A stretch of 47,165 nucleotides of DNA from Bacteroidota bacterium (GTDB lineage: Bacteria; Bacteroidota; Bacteroidia; Flavobacteriales; Flavobacteriaceae): positions 1 through 47,165 of the forward strand of contig JAQCDS010000009.1 in the NCBI GenBank assembly GCA_027620655.1, in the 5' to 3' direction. Numbering within the stretch: position 1 is the first letter of the stretch; each line of letters starts with the position of its first letter. The notes beneath the pieces are model-generated. The model saw nothing but the letters and a program-made list of their open reading frames with translations, did no database searches and was not told the origin of the DNA. Shown in pieces: positions 17,401-25,540 of this stretch. The translations under genes and the position numbers were made by a program.

Positions 17401-18318
17401 TTCAACAAACTTATAATCATGAAAGGTTGAAAATGTAACATCAGCATTTCCTGCGGGTGAGTTTGCAGGATTCACTCGTAGACCATTCCCAGAACTTATT
17501 TGTACGTAATAATAAGCAGCATCACTGTAGGGATTTATATGAGAATTATTTTCTTCATTGAAATATTTTGGGCCAATTGCATAAAAAAGCAAGAAATCTT
17601 CATCATTAAAAAAACTATCTTCTTCCCCAACAAATTTGACGGCATTTTCAATTAAGTCATAAGCTAATGTTTGGTTATTTGCTAAAGGAAGAGATTGCCC
17701 TCCATGACCAAAAATTTTAATATTTTTTGGGTTGACGGTTTCTGTATTTATGCCCAAATCTTTAAAAAAGCTTTTGGTCAATTTAAAAACTCCTGTTGTA
17801 TCCACTCTAAAGCGGTACCATTGTCCAGATTTAAGCACCGAACTTTGAAGTTGAGCGTTAGCGCTCATCACTCTTTGAAATGTATTTTTTTTGTATGAAA
17901 TTGTAAAACGTTTCACTTTTCTAACAACGCCATCTTCTTTAAAAAAAGCACTTGCCTCTATGGTATTTGATGCTTTCCCACGAGATTTAGAGTTATAAAC
18001 TTTATACTGAAATGACTCGGGAATAGCCGACAATCTCAAGTTTTTTAAATCAGAAAGAGCAATGGCTTCACTTTCAATGGATAAAATGCTAACATTTTTG
18101 GGGTTAATTTCAAATCCAGCATTCCATTGTGCGGTGAATATAATGCCATTTTCTGCTGAATAGTTATAATGCTTAGCATCAAAATGAGGCAGCTCAAGGG
18201 TTGAAACTCCTGACGAAAATACTTTTGAGCCCTCCCAATTGATTTCAAATTGTTGATTTTGAGCATTGCAGAGCAAAACCCCAAAAAATGTTATTAACCA
18301 CAACGAAATATTTTTCAT
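14476..18318 (-). CDS. porU: type IX secretion system sortase PorU
   Basis: The 1280-residue protein begins with a signal peptide (FFGVLLCNAQ). It has a gingipain-like C25 peptidase domain at about 540-920. The expected catalytic pair is visible: His780 in VTYFGHGGEDG and Cys814 in FITVTCEFTKF. The C-terminal region (about 1190-1280, YPNPFINYTEFWF onward) is a T9SS C-terminal domain, which PorU itself keeps. PorU removes the C-terminal signals of secreted cargo and attaches the cargo at the cell surface. It lies upstream of porV and divergent from gldJ, the arrangement I know from Flavobacterium johnsoniae. Confidence 0.95.
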   Translation of the reverse strand: MKNISLWLITFFGVLLCNAQNQQFEINWEGSKVFSSGVSTLELPHFDAKHYNYSAENGIIFTAQWNAGFEINPKNVSILSIESEAIALSDLKNLRLSAIPESFQYKVYNSKSRGKASNTIEASAFFKEDGVVRKVKRFTISYKKNTFQRVMSANAQLQSSVLKSGQWYRFRVDTTGVFKLTKSFFKDLGINTETVNPKNIKIFGHGGQSLPLANNQTLAYDLIENAVKFVGEEDSFFNDEDFLLFYAIGPKYFNEENNSHINPYSDAAYYYVQISSGNGLRVNPANSPAGNADVTFSTFHDYKFVESDEYNIRQMGRRWFGHRFYFENARTFSFEFPNLVTQNPLKLKVYAVATAESSTSMEVKANGNIIDNLSFNAIDYGVLGTQDIFNGNINSNSDLVTIDLNYNNSGNPSAKAYLDYISIEAERELTSLGQQFQFKHNAMPTLSGIGEFSISNASNISEVWDVTNPYNPLFYSNENNATEFSFKTTLGSEKKFQTVDLSDTFTPTQVSNRIVQNQDLKGNIFLNQQGQFEDIDYLIITPHFLQNQAEQLARINSTQNNLNVKVVTLESIYLEFSSGMQDIAGIRNFVKYVYDNASDSNKRLKYLCMFGDASFDYKNRISNNTNIVPSWFSVNSFSLTNSFVSDDFFGMMDNNEGAMSNADKLDIAVGRILADTPQRAEEMVHKIESYYSEEAYGSWRNNFLLISDDVDKLSDKSIQITTDLIAEDVKQSKPFINVKKIHADAFQQESSSAGARYPQVNDAIFGALEVGAVAVTYFGHGGEDGLSQERIFDKINAQELYNLNKLNCFITVTCEFTKFDNPLRPTVGEYLYWNKNGGAISLITTTRQIFISVGIQFSTTLSQYLFDYNNTQNISMAEALRLTKNDPNVTNSLQRRLVFYIGDPALKLPLAKPDIIVTKINDENITTSNLELQALSAAKIEGYVADEQGAILNNYSGTLTATIFDKNIQRSTLGNDGTTENGQLILMDFEAMGEVIFRGQASVENGIFEINFIVPRDIIIPVGNGKISLYSKTENQLSDQRGYNFDIKIGGVNLNAPEDNIGPTIELFMNDESFVSGGITNENPTLLAKLYDENGINTASGIGHDIVAILDGDETNPYILNDYYIADIDSYQSGSLSYPFRNLSPGLHTLSLKAWDVYNNASTKEIQFVVFDQNQSLELTNVLNYPNPFINYTEFWFNHNSSGLLNVSIQIFTVSGKLVKTINTQTNIGNGVSSISRDITWDGTDDYGNKIGKGVYIYKLKVKSTTTGLESEKIEKLVIL

Positions 18319-18371
18319 TTAGACAAAACGAATGAAGTTGTTAAATCGTACATATTTTACACCTCAATTTT

Positions 18372-18379
18372 CAAAATTA
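18372..18379 (-). promoter_or_regulatory. possible -7 element of porU
   Basis: On the minus strand TAATTTTG fits TAnnTTTG exactly, giving a leader of about 50 bases. No clear -33 TTTG was found at 19 bases. Confidence 0.4.
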
Positions 18380-18467
18380 CAATAATAAACCATTAAAAAA
18401 GACGTTATCTTGTAAAACCTAAGGTTTAAAATCAAAAAAAAATACTTAAAAACGACTAAAAAAAATC

Positions 18468-18498
18468 ATTGCAAACCAATACATAATTATTATATTGC
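18468..18498 (+). promoter_or_regulatory. possible promoter of gldJ
   Basis: ATTG (18468-18471), a 19-base spacer and TATATTGC (18491-18498) form a degenerate version of TTTG-N19-TAnnTTTG, 43 bases before the gldJ start. It shares the intergenic region with the opposing porU element. Confidence 0.45.
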
Positions 18499-18541
18499 AA
18501 CACCAAAATTTAAGGACCCCTCATTTTAATTTAATTTAAAT

Positions 18542-20206
18542 ATGAAAAATATTAAAATATCAAGATTGTTTTTTATTATAGCTGTTTCAGTTGCTGTAAC
18601 ATCATGTAATAAATCTTCAAAATACGGAAACACTTCTCGAGGTACTGGTTGGAAAATCAACGACAAAGAAGGAGGTTTTCAATACAACACAAAATTTAAG
18701 GAGCAAGAAACTGCACCTGGATTGGTGTTTGTAGAAGGAGGGACTTTTACAATGGGAAAAGTTCAGGATGATGTGATGCACGATTGGAACAATAGTCCAA
18801 ATCAGCAGCATGTTCAGTCTTTCTATATGGATGAAACTGAAGTTACCAACGTAATGTATTTAGAATATTTGGATTGGATTAAGCGTGTTTATCCACCAAG
18901 TGATCCTAAATTTACAGCAATTTATAACGGAGCTTTACCAGATACATTAGTGTGGAGAAACCGTCTTGGGTATAGTGAAATTTTAGTAGAAAACTACCTA
19001 CGTCACCCTGCTTACGGTAATTTTCCAGTTGTAGGAGTAAGTTGGTTACAGGCTAACGAATATGCCAAATGGCGTTCAGATCGCGTTGCAGAAATGGGGC
19101 TACAAAAAGAAGGTTACCTTGAAAAAGGTTCCCATATCCCTGGAGATTTAGTTACAGCCACAAGTAATTTCAATATAGACACCTATGTAAATGCACCCAA
19201 AGAGACATACAAAGACAGTTTGGGAGTTCACCTTGGAGGCAAAGGTAAAAGAAGTAACGATTCTGTGGTGAGTTATGCGACTCGTGAAACAGGAGCTATT
19301 CCCATCAAATATAGACTTCCAACAGAGGCAGAATGGGAATATGCCGCCCTTGGTCTTACAGAACTAAGAGAATATAATATATACCGTGGACGTAAGAAAT
19401 ATCCATGGGATGGCCAATATACCAGAGCAGGAGAACGCAAAATAAAAGGTGATCAACTTGCCAACTTTAAGCAAGGCAAAGGAGATTACGGTGGAATTGC
19501 AGGCTGGTCTGATGATGGTGCCGATATTACCAATGAAGTAATGTCATATGATCCAAATGACTTTGGGATTTATGATATGGCAGGAAATGTTGCCGAGTGG
19601 GTCGCCGATGTCTATCGACCAATTGTTGATGATGAGTTTAGTGATTTTGCATATTATAGAGGTAATGTATATACCAAAAATGCAATTGCAGAGGACGGAA
19701 GTGTAAAAGTTGTTGGAATTGATGATATTGAATTTGATACATTATCAAACGGAAAAATTATTGCAAAAACATTACCAGGTCAGATTTCTCAAGTATCAGT
19801 CGATGAAAATGAAACCTATTTGAGAACAAACTTTGACACTAGCGATAATAGAAATTTTAGAGATGGTGATAAGCAATCTTCAAGATACTTTGACGATTTT
19901 GAAGAGGGAGAAGAGTTATCTTCTGACGATACTACTCGAAAAATGTACGATTCTCCAAAACATTTAGTAGAATCTAACGAAGATGGAAGTTTGAATAGAG
20001 AATATGACAAGTCAAATTCAAGAACTTCACTTATTAACGATAAAGTACGTGTATATAAGGGAGGCTCATGGAAAGATAGAGAGTACTGGTTAGATCCAGC
20101 TCAAAGACGTTTTTATCCAGAAGATATGGCTACAGACTTTATTGGATTCAGGTGCGCCATGTCTAGAGTAGGTTCTAAATCTAAGAAGAAAAAGAGCAAA
20201 AATTAA
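18542..20206 (+). CDS. gldJ: gliding motility lipoprotein GldJ
   Basis: The 554-residue lipoprotein has a signal peptide ending in a lipobox with Cys22 (VAVTSC). The rest is a formylglycine-generating-enzyme-like (sulfatase-modifying factor) fold, seen in LVFVEGGTFTMGKV, YMDETEVTNVMYLEYLDW, RLPTEAEWEYAA and the late YKGGSWKDREYWLDPAQR. GldJ lacks a known enzymatic role and is part of the periplasmic gliding/T9SS apparatus. From work on F. johnsoniae, its extreme C terminus matters for gliding more than for secretion; here that tail is Lys-rich (SKSKKKKSKN). The gene diverges from porU-porV and is followed by its own terminator. Confidence 0.95.
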   Translation: MKNIKISRLFFIIAVSVAVTSCNKSSKYGNTSRGTGWKINDKEGGFQYNTKFKEQETAPGLVFVEGGTFTMGKVQDDVMHDWNNSPNQQHVQSFYMDETEVTNVMYLEYLDWIKRVYPPSDPKFTAIYNGALPDTLVWRNRLGYSEILVENYLRHPAYGNFPVVGVSWLQANEYAKWRSDRVAEMGLQKEGYLEKGSHIPGDLVTATSNFNIDTYVNAPKETYKDSLGVHLGGKGKRSNDSVVSYATRETGAIPIKYRLPTEAEWEYAALGLTELREYNIYRGRKKYPWDGQYTRAGERKIKGDQLANFKQGKGDYGGIAGWSDDGADITNEVMSYDPNDFGIYDMAGNVAEWVADVYRPIVDDEFSDFAYYRGNVYTKNAIAEDGSVKVVGIDDIEFDTLSNGKIIAKTLPGQISQVSVDENETYLRTNFDTSDNRNFRDGDKQSSRYFDDFEEGEELSSDDTTRKMYDSPKHLVESNEDGSLNREYDKSNSRTSLINDKVRVYKGGSWKDREYWLDPAQRRFYPEDMATDFIGFRCAMSRVGSKSKKKKSKN

Positions 20207-20225
20207 TATAAAATCTTATGATTTT

Positions 20226-20262
20226 AAAAAAGTCCTAAACAATTCTGTTGGGACTTTTTTTG
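20226..20262 (+). terminator. gldJ terminator
   Basis: AAAAAAGTCC pairs with GGACTTTTTT around an interior partly paired loop and is followed by a T-run. It lies 20 bases after the gldJ stop and 12 bases before murF, which would then need its own start signal. Confidence 0.75.
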
Positions 20263-20274
20263 TACTTTTAGGTT

Positions 20275-21558
20275 ATGAAGATTATAGATTTGCATCAATT
20301 ATTTTTAAATTCAAAAGGTGTTACTACTGACACCCGTTCACTAACACCAAGCACTCTTTTTTTTGCACTCAAAGGTGAGAATTTCAATGCAAATAATTTT
20401 GCTCAACAAGCCTTAGACTCTGGCGCAAGTTATTGTATAATTGACGAGGTTCAAACCCCAATGAATGAACGTTTTATTTTGGTTGATAATGTTCTTCAAA
20501 CACTTCAAGAATTAGCCAATTTTCATAGAAAGTACTTAGATATTCCTGTTGTTGCACTAACAGGAAGTAATGGAAAAACAACTACCAAAGAACTTATAAA
20601 CGCAGTACTAATTCAGCAGTATAATACACATGCTACTCAAGGTAATTATAACAATCATATAGGTGTTCCTTTAACCTTGCTTCAAATGGATAAAACTACA
20701 GAAATTGGAATTGTAGAAATGGGGGCAAATCACGCTGGTGAAATTGCACAACTTTGCGAAATTGCTGCTCCAAACTATGGCTATATCACCAATTTTGGGA
20801 AAGCACATTTGGAAGGTTTTGGAAGTGAAGAAGGAGTGGTAAAAGCAAAAAGCGAATTATACGATTATTTGAAGCGTAACAAAGAAACTATTTTTGTAAA
20901 TATTGATGACAAAAAACAAGATAAACAAATAGGGGATTATCAAAACATAAAAACTTTTTCATCTGAATATAACTCTGATTTTACCATTAAACTTGAAAAT
21001 GATAGCCCCTTTTTAAATGTCAAAGTAGATGATATTTATATACAAACTCAATTGCTTGGGCGATATAATATTACAAATATTGCAGCAGCAATTTCTATTG
21101 GTTTATACTTCAAACTAGAACTAGATGTGATAAAAAAAGGAATTGAATCTTATGTTCCAAAAAATAATAGATCACAAGTCATTAAACAAAATTCTAACAC
21201 CATTATAATGGATGCATATAATGCCAATCCAACGAGTGTTGAAGCGGCGCTACAGAATTTTAAAGCCATGAATGGAGAAGAAAAAGTAGTGATTTTAGGA
21301 GACATGTTTGAGTTAGGACCTCAAAGCTTTCATGAACATCATGCTGTAATTTCAATGGTGAAAGACTTTGATTTTACAAAAGCTTATTTTGTGGGTTCAC
21401 ATTTTTTTAATCATCAAAAAGAATTTCCTTTTGCAGATTTTTTTAAAAATTTAGCAGATGTAAAAAAGCATATTATAGCCACACCAATAAAAAACACTTT
21501 GATTCTTGTAAAGGGGTCTAGGGGTATGGCTTTGGAGCATCTTTTGGACGTGCTATAA
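20275..21558 (+). CDS. murF: UDP-N-acetylmuramoyl-tripeptide--D-alanyl-D-alanine ligase
   Basis: The 427-residue Mur ligase has the ATP P-loop TGSNGKTTTKE at 96-106. The QGNYNNHIGVPLTLL, EMGANHAGEI, ITNFGKAHLEGFGS and MDAYNANPTS motifs are diagnostic of MurF. It adds D-Ala-D-Ala to the UDP-MurNAc-tripeptide in the last cytoplasmic step of peptidoglycan precursor synthesis. It follows gldJ with a terminator in between. Its stop codon lies at the edge of the terminator of the opposing tRNA-Val gene. Confidence 0.95.
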   Translation: MKIIDLHQLFLNSKGVTTDTRSLTPSTLFFALKGENFNANNFAQQALDSGASYCIIDEVQTPMNERFILVDNVLQTLQELANFHRKYLDIPVVALTGSNGKTTTKELINAVLIQQYNTHATQGNYNNHIGVPLTLLQMDKTTEIGIVEMGANHAGEIAQLCEIAAPNYGYITNFGKAHLEGFGSEEGVVKAKSELYDYLKRNKETIFVNIDDKKQDKQIGDYQNIKTFSSEYNSDFTIKLENDSPFLNVKVDDIYIQTQLLGRYNITNIAAAISIGLYFKLELDVIKKGIESYVPKNNRSQVIKQNSNTIIMDAYNANPTSVEAALQNFKAMNGEEKVVILGDMFELGPQSFHEHHAVISMVKDFDFTKAYFVGSHFFNHQKEFPFADFFKNLADVKKHIIATPIKNTLILVKGSRGMALEHLLDVL

Positions 21559-21587
21559 AAAAATCTGCAACCAATGAGTTGCAGATT
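21557..21587 (-). terminator. terminator of tRNA-Val(GAC)
   Basis: A perfect 10-bp stem (AATCTGCAAC with GTTGCAGATT) with a six-base loop is followed on the minus strand by a seven-T run. It lies between the tRNA and the murF stop. On the plus strand there is no T-run after the stem, so it should work mainly for the tRNA. Confidence 0.75.
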
Positions 21588-21591
21588 GTTG

Positions 21592-21666
21592 TGGGTCATA
21601 CTGGATTCGAACCAGTGACTTCTACCCTGTCAAGGTAACACTCTGAACCAACTGAGTTAATGACCC
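21592..21666 (-). tRNA. tRNA-Val (anticodon GAC)
   Basis: The minus strand folds into a cloverleaf. The acceptor stem is GGGTCAT with ATGACCC, and the D arm is ACTC..GAGT. The anticodon stem TTACC/GGTAG has loop TTGACAG, and the T arm contains GGTTCGAATC. The anticodon is GAC, decoding GUC and GUU (valine), not GTC (aspartate). No CCA is encoded. It is the second valine tRNA of the window and complements the TAC isoacceptor at 9383. Confidence 0.92.
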
Positions 21667-21678
21667 ATTTTAGATTTA

Positions 21679-21686
21679 CAAAAATA
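21679..21686 (-). promoter_or_regulatory. predicted -7 element of tRNA-Val(GAC)
   Basis: On the minus strand TATTTTTG matches TAnnTTTG exactly, 12 bases before the mature tRNA 5' end, similar to the spacing at the other tRNA-Val gene. The -33 element is not clear. Confidence 0.5.
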
Positions 21687-21808
21687 ATAATATCTTTGAA
21701 CTATACGCTTTTATTAATAACTTAATTAGCAACACAAAATTTAACCAAAAAGAAATTCGATTGATTAATGTTTTAAATAATAAATATCCCAATTACATTA
21801 TTGAATTT

Positions 21809-22492
21809 ATGACAGAGGAATGGGTGCGTAATAATCTTATTGCTTTGATTTCTATGTTATCTGTGCTTGTAGTAGGTCGTTTTTTAAATAAAAAAAAAAA
21901 CACTTATGTTTTGTATGCAATGGGACTTATTTTGGTGTTTTCATCTATATATAGTCCGTTAAGGTCATACTCTATAGGCGATTGGAATACAGCTACTGAT
22001 TTGCCACTTCACCTTTGTGGTATTTCTGGGCTTATTTGCGCTATACTTCCTTTTTTAAAACGCAAACAAATACTTTTTGATTTTGTATTTTACACAGGTA
22101 TTATTGGTGGAATTATGTCTATGCTTACCCCACAAATGAATAGTTATGATGGCAGTCAATTTGCATATTTAGAATATTATGTCCGCCACTCCATAATATT
22201 GGTGATGCCCATTTATTTGCTTCAAAATTACGGGATGGAACTCACCAAAAAATCTATGATGAGAACATTTATTACTCTTAATGTTTTATTGGCTATTATC
22301 ATGCCTTTTAACTTTTATGTGGGTGGAAATTATATGTATTTGGCCGAACCTCCACAGGTAGAAAACCCTTTAGTCATTGGCGAATGGCCCTATTATGTGC
22401 TTTGGTTTGAAGTGTTTATGATTGTACTTTTATTACTTTTATTTTATAGTTCAAAAATTCATTTACGCCAAATTTTTAAATTTTCTGTTTAG
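21809..22492 (+). CDS. TIGR02206/YwaF-like integral membrane protein
   Basis: The 227-residue product has about seven hydrophobic helices. The pattern DLPLHLCGISGLICAILPF, followed by FDFVFYTGIIGGIMSMLTPQ and later PYYVLWFEVFMIVLLLLLF, resembles the YwaF/TIGR02206 family of uncharacterised membrane proteins. The start is set at ATG 21809; an upstream in-frame TTG at 21761 is less likely. It probably resides in the inner membrane; no function is known to me. It stands between tRNA-Val(GAC) and the SDR gene on the same strand as the latter, 41 bases apart. Confidence 0.75.
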   Translation: MTEEWVRNNLIALISMLSVLVVGRFLNKKKNTYVLYAMGLILVFSSIYSPLRSYSIGDWNTATDLPLHLCGISGLICAILPFLKRKQILFDFVFYTGIIGGIMSMLTPQMNSYDGSQFAYLEYYVRHSIILVMPIYLLQNYGMELTKKSMMRTFITLNVLLAIIMPFNFYVGGNYMYLAEPPQVENPLVIGEWPYYVLWFEVFMIVLLLLLFYSSKIHLRQIFKFSV

Positions 22493-22533
22493 TTTGACTT
22501 TAGTATCTTAGTAACGTTTAATAATTTTCTATT

Positions 22534-23223
22534 ATGAAGCCCACAAAAACAGTCATTATTACAGGGACAAGCCGCGGAATTGGATTTGAGCTAATCCATC
22601 TTTTTCATAAAGCAGGTTATGCTGTTTTAGCACTATCACGAAATGCAAAACCTGTTTCAAATTTAAATTATGAAAATATCACCGCATTATCTTTTGATTT
22701 AAATCAACCTGAGGACTATAGTCGTGTTGAGAATTTTATACAAAAAGAATGGACCCATGTAGATATCCTTATTAATAATGCCGGTGCAATTGTCAACAAA
22801 CCTTTTTCTGAAACCACAATGGAAGAATTTAAAGAGGTGTATGCTACCAACGTTTTTGGTGTTGCAGAGCTTACAAGACGTGTGATTCCTTTTATGCAGC
22901 CAAAAGGGCATGTGGTAACCATAAGTTCTATGGGTGGTGTTCAAGGCTCAATGAAATTTGCTGGACTCTCTGCATACAGTTCCAGTAAAGGCGCTGTGAT
23001 TACACTCACAGAACTGCTGGCCGAAGAATATAAAGAAACAGGACCATCTTTTAATGTACTAGCTTTAGGAGCCGTTCAAACGGAGATGCTAGCAGAAGCT
23101 TTCCCAGGGTATAAAGCCCCTACAACTCCACTTGAAATGGCAACATATATTTTTGAATTTTCTGAAAAAGGGCAGCAGTTCTATAACGGAAAACTTTTGC
23201 AAGTTTCAAGTTCTACACCTTGA
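22534..23223 (+). CDS. short-chain dehydrogenase/reductase
   Basis: The 229-residue Rossmann-fold enzyme has the NAD(P) motif TGTSRGIG at 10-17 and NNAG at 81-84. The catalytic Ser near 131-132, Tyr148 and Lys152 (AYSSSKGA) complete the classical SDR triad. It reduces or oxidises an unidentified carbonyl or alcohol substrate in the cytoplasm. Arg14 after the glycine motif slightly favours NADP(H). It lies upstream of ffh with an 81-base gap and may be a separate transcript. Confidence 0.85.
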   Translation: MKPTKTVIITGTSRGIGFELIHLFHKAGYAVLALSRNAKPVSNLNYENITALSFDLNQPEDYSRVENFIQKEWTHVDILINNAGAIVNKPFSETTMEEFKEVYATNVFGVAELTRRVIPFMQPKGHVVTISSMGGVQGSMKFAGLSAYSSSKGAVITLTELLAEEYKETGPSFNVLALGAVQTEMLAEAFPGYKAPTTPLEMATYIFEFSEKGQQFYNGKLLQVSSSTP

Positions 23224-23275
23224 TTAATTACAAGGTTTAACGTCTTATTAACTCGAATAAAATAAAATAATTCGC

Positions 23276-23283
23276 TATTTTTG
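23276..23283 (+). promoter_or_regulatory. predicted -7 element of ffh
   Basis: TATTTTTG matches TAnnTTTG exactly, 21 bases before the ffh ATG. No good -33 element is visible. Confidence 0.45.
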
Positions 23284-23304
23284 TGAATTAAATTTTCACA
23301 CCTA

Positions 23305-24636
23305 ATGTTCAATAGTTTAAGCGAAAAATTAGATAAAGCACTACACGTCCTTAAAGGACACGGAAGCATCACCGAAATCAATGTTGCTGAAACACTCAAG
23401 GAAGTTCGACGTGCGTTGCTAGACGCTGATGTCAATTATAAAATTGCTAAAGAATTTACAAACACTGTAAAAGAGAAAGCACTCGGTCAAAATGTTTTGA
23501 CCACTTTACAACCCGGTCAGTTGATGGTCAAAATTGTAAAGGATGAACTTACTAAACTTATGGGAGGCGATGCAGAAGGAATTAATTTATCTGGAAATCC
23601 ATCCGTTATTTTAATGTCTGGATTACAAGGTTCTGGTAAAACTACTTTTTCTGGAAAACTCGCACAATTTCTAAAAACAAAAAAATCTAAAACCCCAATG
23701 CTTGTTGCTTGTGACGTGTACCGTCCTGCAGCCATCGATCAGTTACATATTGTTGGAGAACAAATTGGCGCTGAGGTATACAGTGACCCTGGGAATAACG
23801 ATCCAGTAGCGATCGCCCTAGCTGGTATTGCAGAAGCAAAATCTAAAGGCTGCAATGTAGTTATTATAGATACGGCTGGACGATTGGCTGTTGATGAGGA
23901 AATGATGACAGAAATTGCAAATATTCACAAGGCAATTACACCGCAAGAAACGTTATTTGTGGTCGATTCCATGACAGGACAAGACGCTGTTAATACCGCC
24001 AAAGCTTTTAATGATATTTTAAATTTTGATGGCGTTATTCTTACAAAACTAGATGGTGACACTCGAGGCGGTGCAGCAATTTCAATTAAATCTGTTGTCA
24101 ATAAGCCAATCAAATTTATTGGTACTGGAGAAAAAATGGAAGCCATAGACATTTTCTACCCAGCACGTATGGCCGATCGAATTTTGGGTATGGGTGACGT
24201 GGTGTCTCTTGTAGAGCGTGCCCAAGAACAGTTTGATGAGCAAGAAGCCCGAAAGATTCAGAAAAAAATTGCAAAAAATCAGTTCGGTTTTGATGATTTC
24301 CTATCTCAAATACAACAGATTAAGAAAATGGGGAATATGAAAGATCTTGTTGGGATGATTCCAGGAATGGGAAAAATAACAAAAGATATAGATATTGATG
24401 ATGATGCTTTTAAGCACATAGAAGCTATCATTCATTCAATGACCCCAAAAGAGCGTTCGAATCCATCTTTAATCAATGCAAGTCGTAAAAAGCGCATTGG
24501 CGCAGGCTCAGGAACTTCTATTCAGGAGGTTAATAAATTGATGAAGCAATTCAATCAAATGAGTAAAATGATGAAAATGATGCAAGGTAGCAAGGGGAAA
24601 ACAATGATGCAAATGATGAAAAATATGCCAAGATAG
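23305..24636 (+). CDS. ffh: signal recognition particle protein Ffh
   Basis: The 443-residue GTPase has an N-terminal helical domain and a G domain. The P-loop is GLQGSGKTT (106-114), with DVYRPAAIDQL, DTAGR and TKLDGD following. The C-terminal Met-rich M domain (about 320-443) contains RIGAGSGTS and many MK/MM pairs in its last 30 residues. Ffh with 4.5S RNA binds signal sequences of nascent membrane proteins and delivers them to FtsY and SecYEG. Its stop is 18 bases before folD on the same strand, suggesting co-transcription. The SRP RNA gene is not in this window. Confidence 0.96.
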   Translation: MFNSLSEKLDKALHVLKGHGSITEINVAETLKEVRRALLDADVNYKIAKEFTNTVKEKALGQNVLTTLQPGQLMVKIVKDELTKLMGGDAEGINLSGNPSVILMSGLQGSGKTTFSGKLAQFLKTKKSKTPMLVACDVYRPAAIDQLHIVGEQIGAEVYSDPGNNDPVAIALAGIAEAKSKGCNVVIIDTAGRLAVDEEMMTEIANIHKAITPQETLFVVDSMTGQDAVNTAKAFNDILNFDGVILTKLDGDTRGGAAISIKSVVNKPIKFIGTGEKMEAIDIFYPARMADRILGMGDVVSLVERAQEQFDEQEARKIQKKIAKNQFGFDDFLSQIQQIKKMGNMKDLVGMIPGMGKITKDIDIDDDAFKHIEAIIHSMTPKERSNPSLINASRKKRIGAGSGTSIQEVNKLMKQFNQMSKMMKMMQGSKGKTMMQMMKNMPR

Positions 24637-24654
24637 GGCGATACAAATTGGATT

Positions 24655-25536
24655 ATGATATTACTAGACGGAAAACAAACCAGTGCCCAAATCAAAGAAG
24701 AGATCGCTAAAACTGTCTCTGAAATGAAAAAAAATAGTATCAAAGTGCCTCATTTGGCAGCCGTCCTTGTGGGAACAAATGGTGCCAGTATGACTTATGT
24801 AGGTGCAAAAGTTAAGGCCTGCGAGCTTGTTGGATTTGAATCAACACTGATTGATTTACCAGAAGAAACATCAGAACAAGAGCTGCTAAATCAAATTAAA
24901 GCACTCAACGATAATCCAGAAATCGATGGTTTTATTGTTCAATTGCCTTTACCTAAACATATAAACGAACAAAAAATTCTAATGGCTGTTCATCCAGACA
25001 AGGACGTCGATGGTTTTCACCCTATGAATGTTGGAAGATTAACACTCGATTTGCCTACATTCATTTCTGCAACTCCGTATGGAATAATGGAACTTTTGGA
25101 ACGCTATGAAATACCAACATCCGGAAAACATGTAGTGGTTATTGGAAGAAGTCATATTGTTGGTCGACCAATGAGTATATTGATGAGTCAAAAACGCCCT
25201 GCTGGAAATGCAACAGTTACAGTAGCTCATAGCCGAACTTCAAATTTAGCGGCACTAACAAAAGGAGCAGATATTATTGTTGCAGCCTTAGGAATTCCAG
25301 AATTTTTGACTGCAGATATGGTTAAAAAAGATGCTGTTGTAATAGATGTTGGAATTACAAGAGTTCCAGATGATTCAAAAAAGCGAGGTTATAGAATTGC
25401 CGGAGATGTACATTTTGATAGTGTTGCAGAAAAAGCTAGTCATATTACGCCTGTCCCTGGAGGTGTGGGCCCAATGACCATAGCAATGCTTTTGAAAAAC
25501 ACTCTCCTTGCGCGGCAAAGAGCAGAAGCCCACTAA
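24655..25536 (+). CDS. folD: bifunctional methylenetetrahydrofolate dehydrogenase/cyclohydrolase
   Basis: The 293-residue enzyme has the YVGAKVKACE motif (near 42-51) with the catalytic Lys. It also has the QLPLPKHI segment, VVIGRSHIVGRPM for NADP binding and the C-terminal PVPGGVGPMT signature. It interconverts 5,10-methylene-, methenyl- and 10-formyl-tetrahydrofolate in the cytoplasm. It follows ffh by 18 bases. Only 4 bases separate its stop from the stop of the convergent VOC gene, and no terminator hairpin is visible there. Confidence 0.96.
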   Translation: MILLDGKQTSAQIKEEIAKTVSEMKKNSIKVPHLAAVLVGTNGASMTYVGAKVKACELVGFESTLIDLPEETSEQELLNQIKALNDNPEIDGFIVQLPLPKHINEQKILMAVHPDKDVDGFHPMNVGRLTLDLPTFISATPYGIMELLERYEIPTSGKHVVVIGRSHIVGRPMSILMSQKRPAGNATVTVAHSRTSNLAALTKGADIIVAALGIPEFLTADMVKKDAVVIDVGITRVPDDSKKRGYRIAGDVHFDSVAEKASHITPVPGGVGPMTIAMLLKNTLLARQRAEAH

Positions 25537-25540
25537 AATA

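Noticed and set aside
21592-21666. tRNA-Asp reading for the minus-strand tRNA
   Set aside because: The seven-base loop is TTGACAG, so the anticodon is GAC (valine), not GTC.
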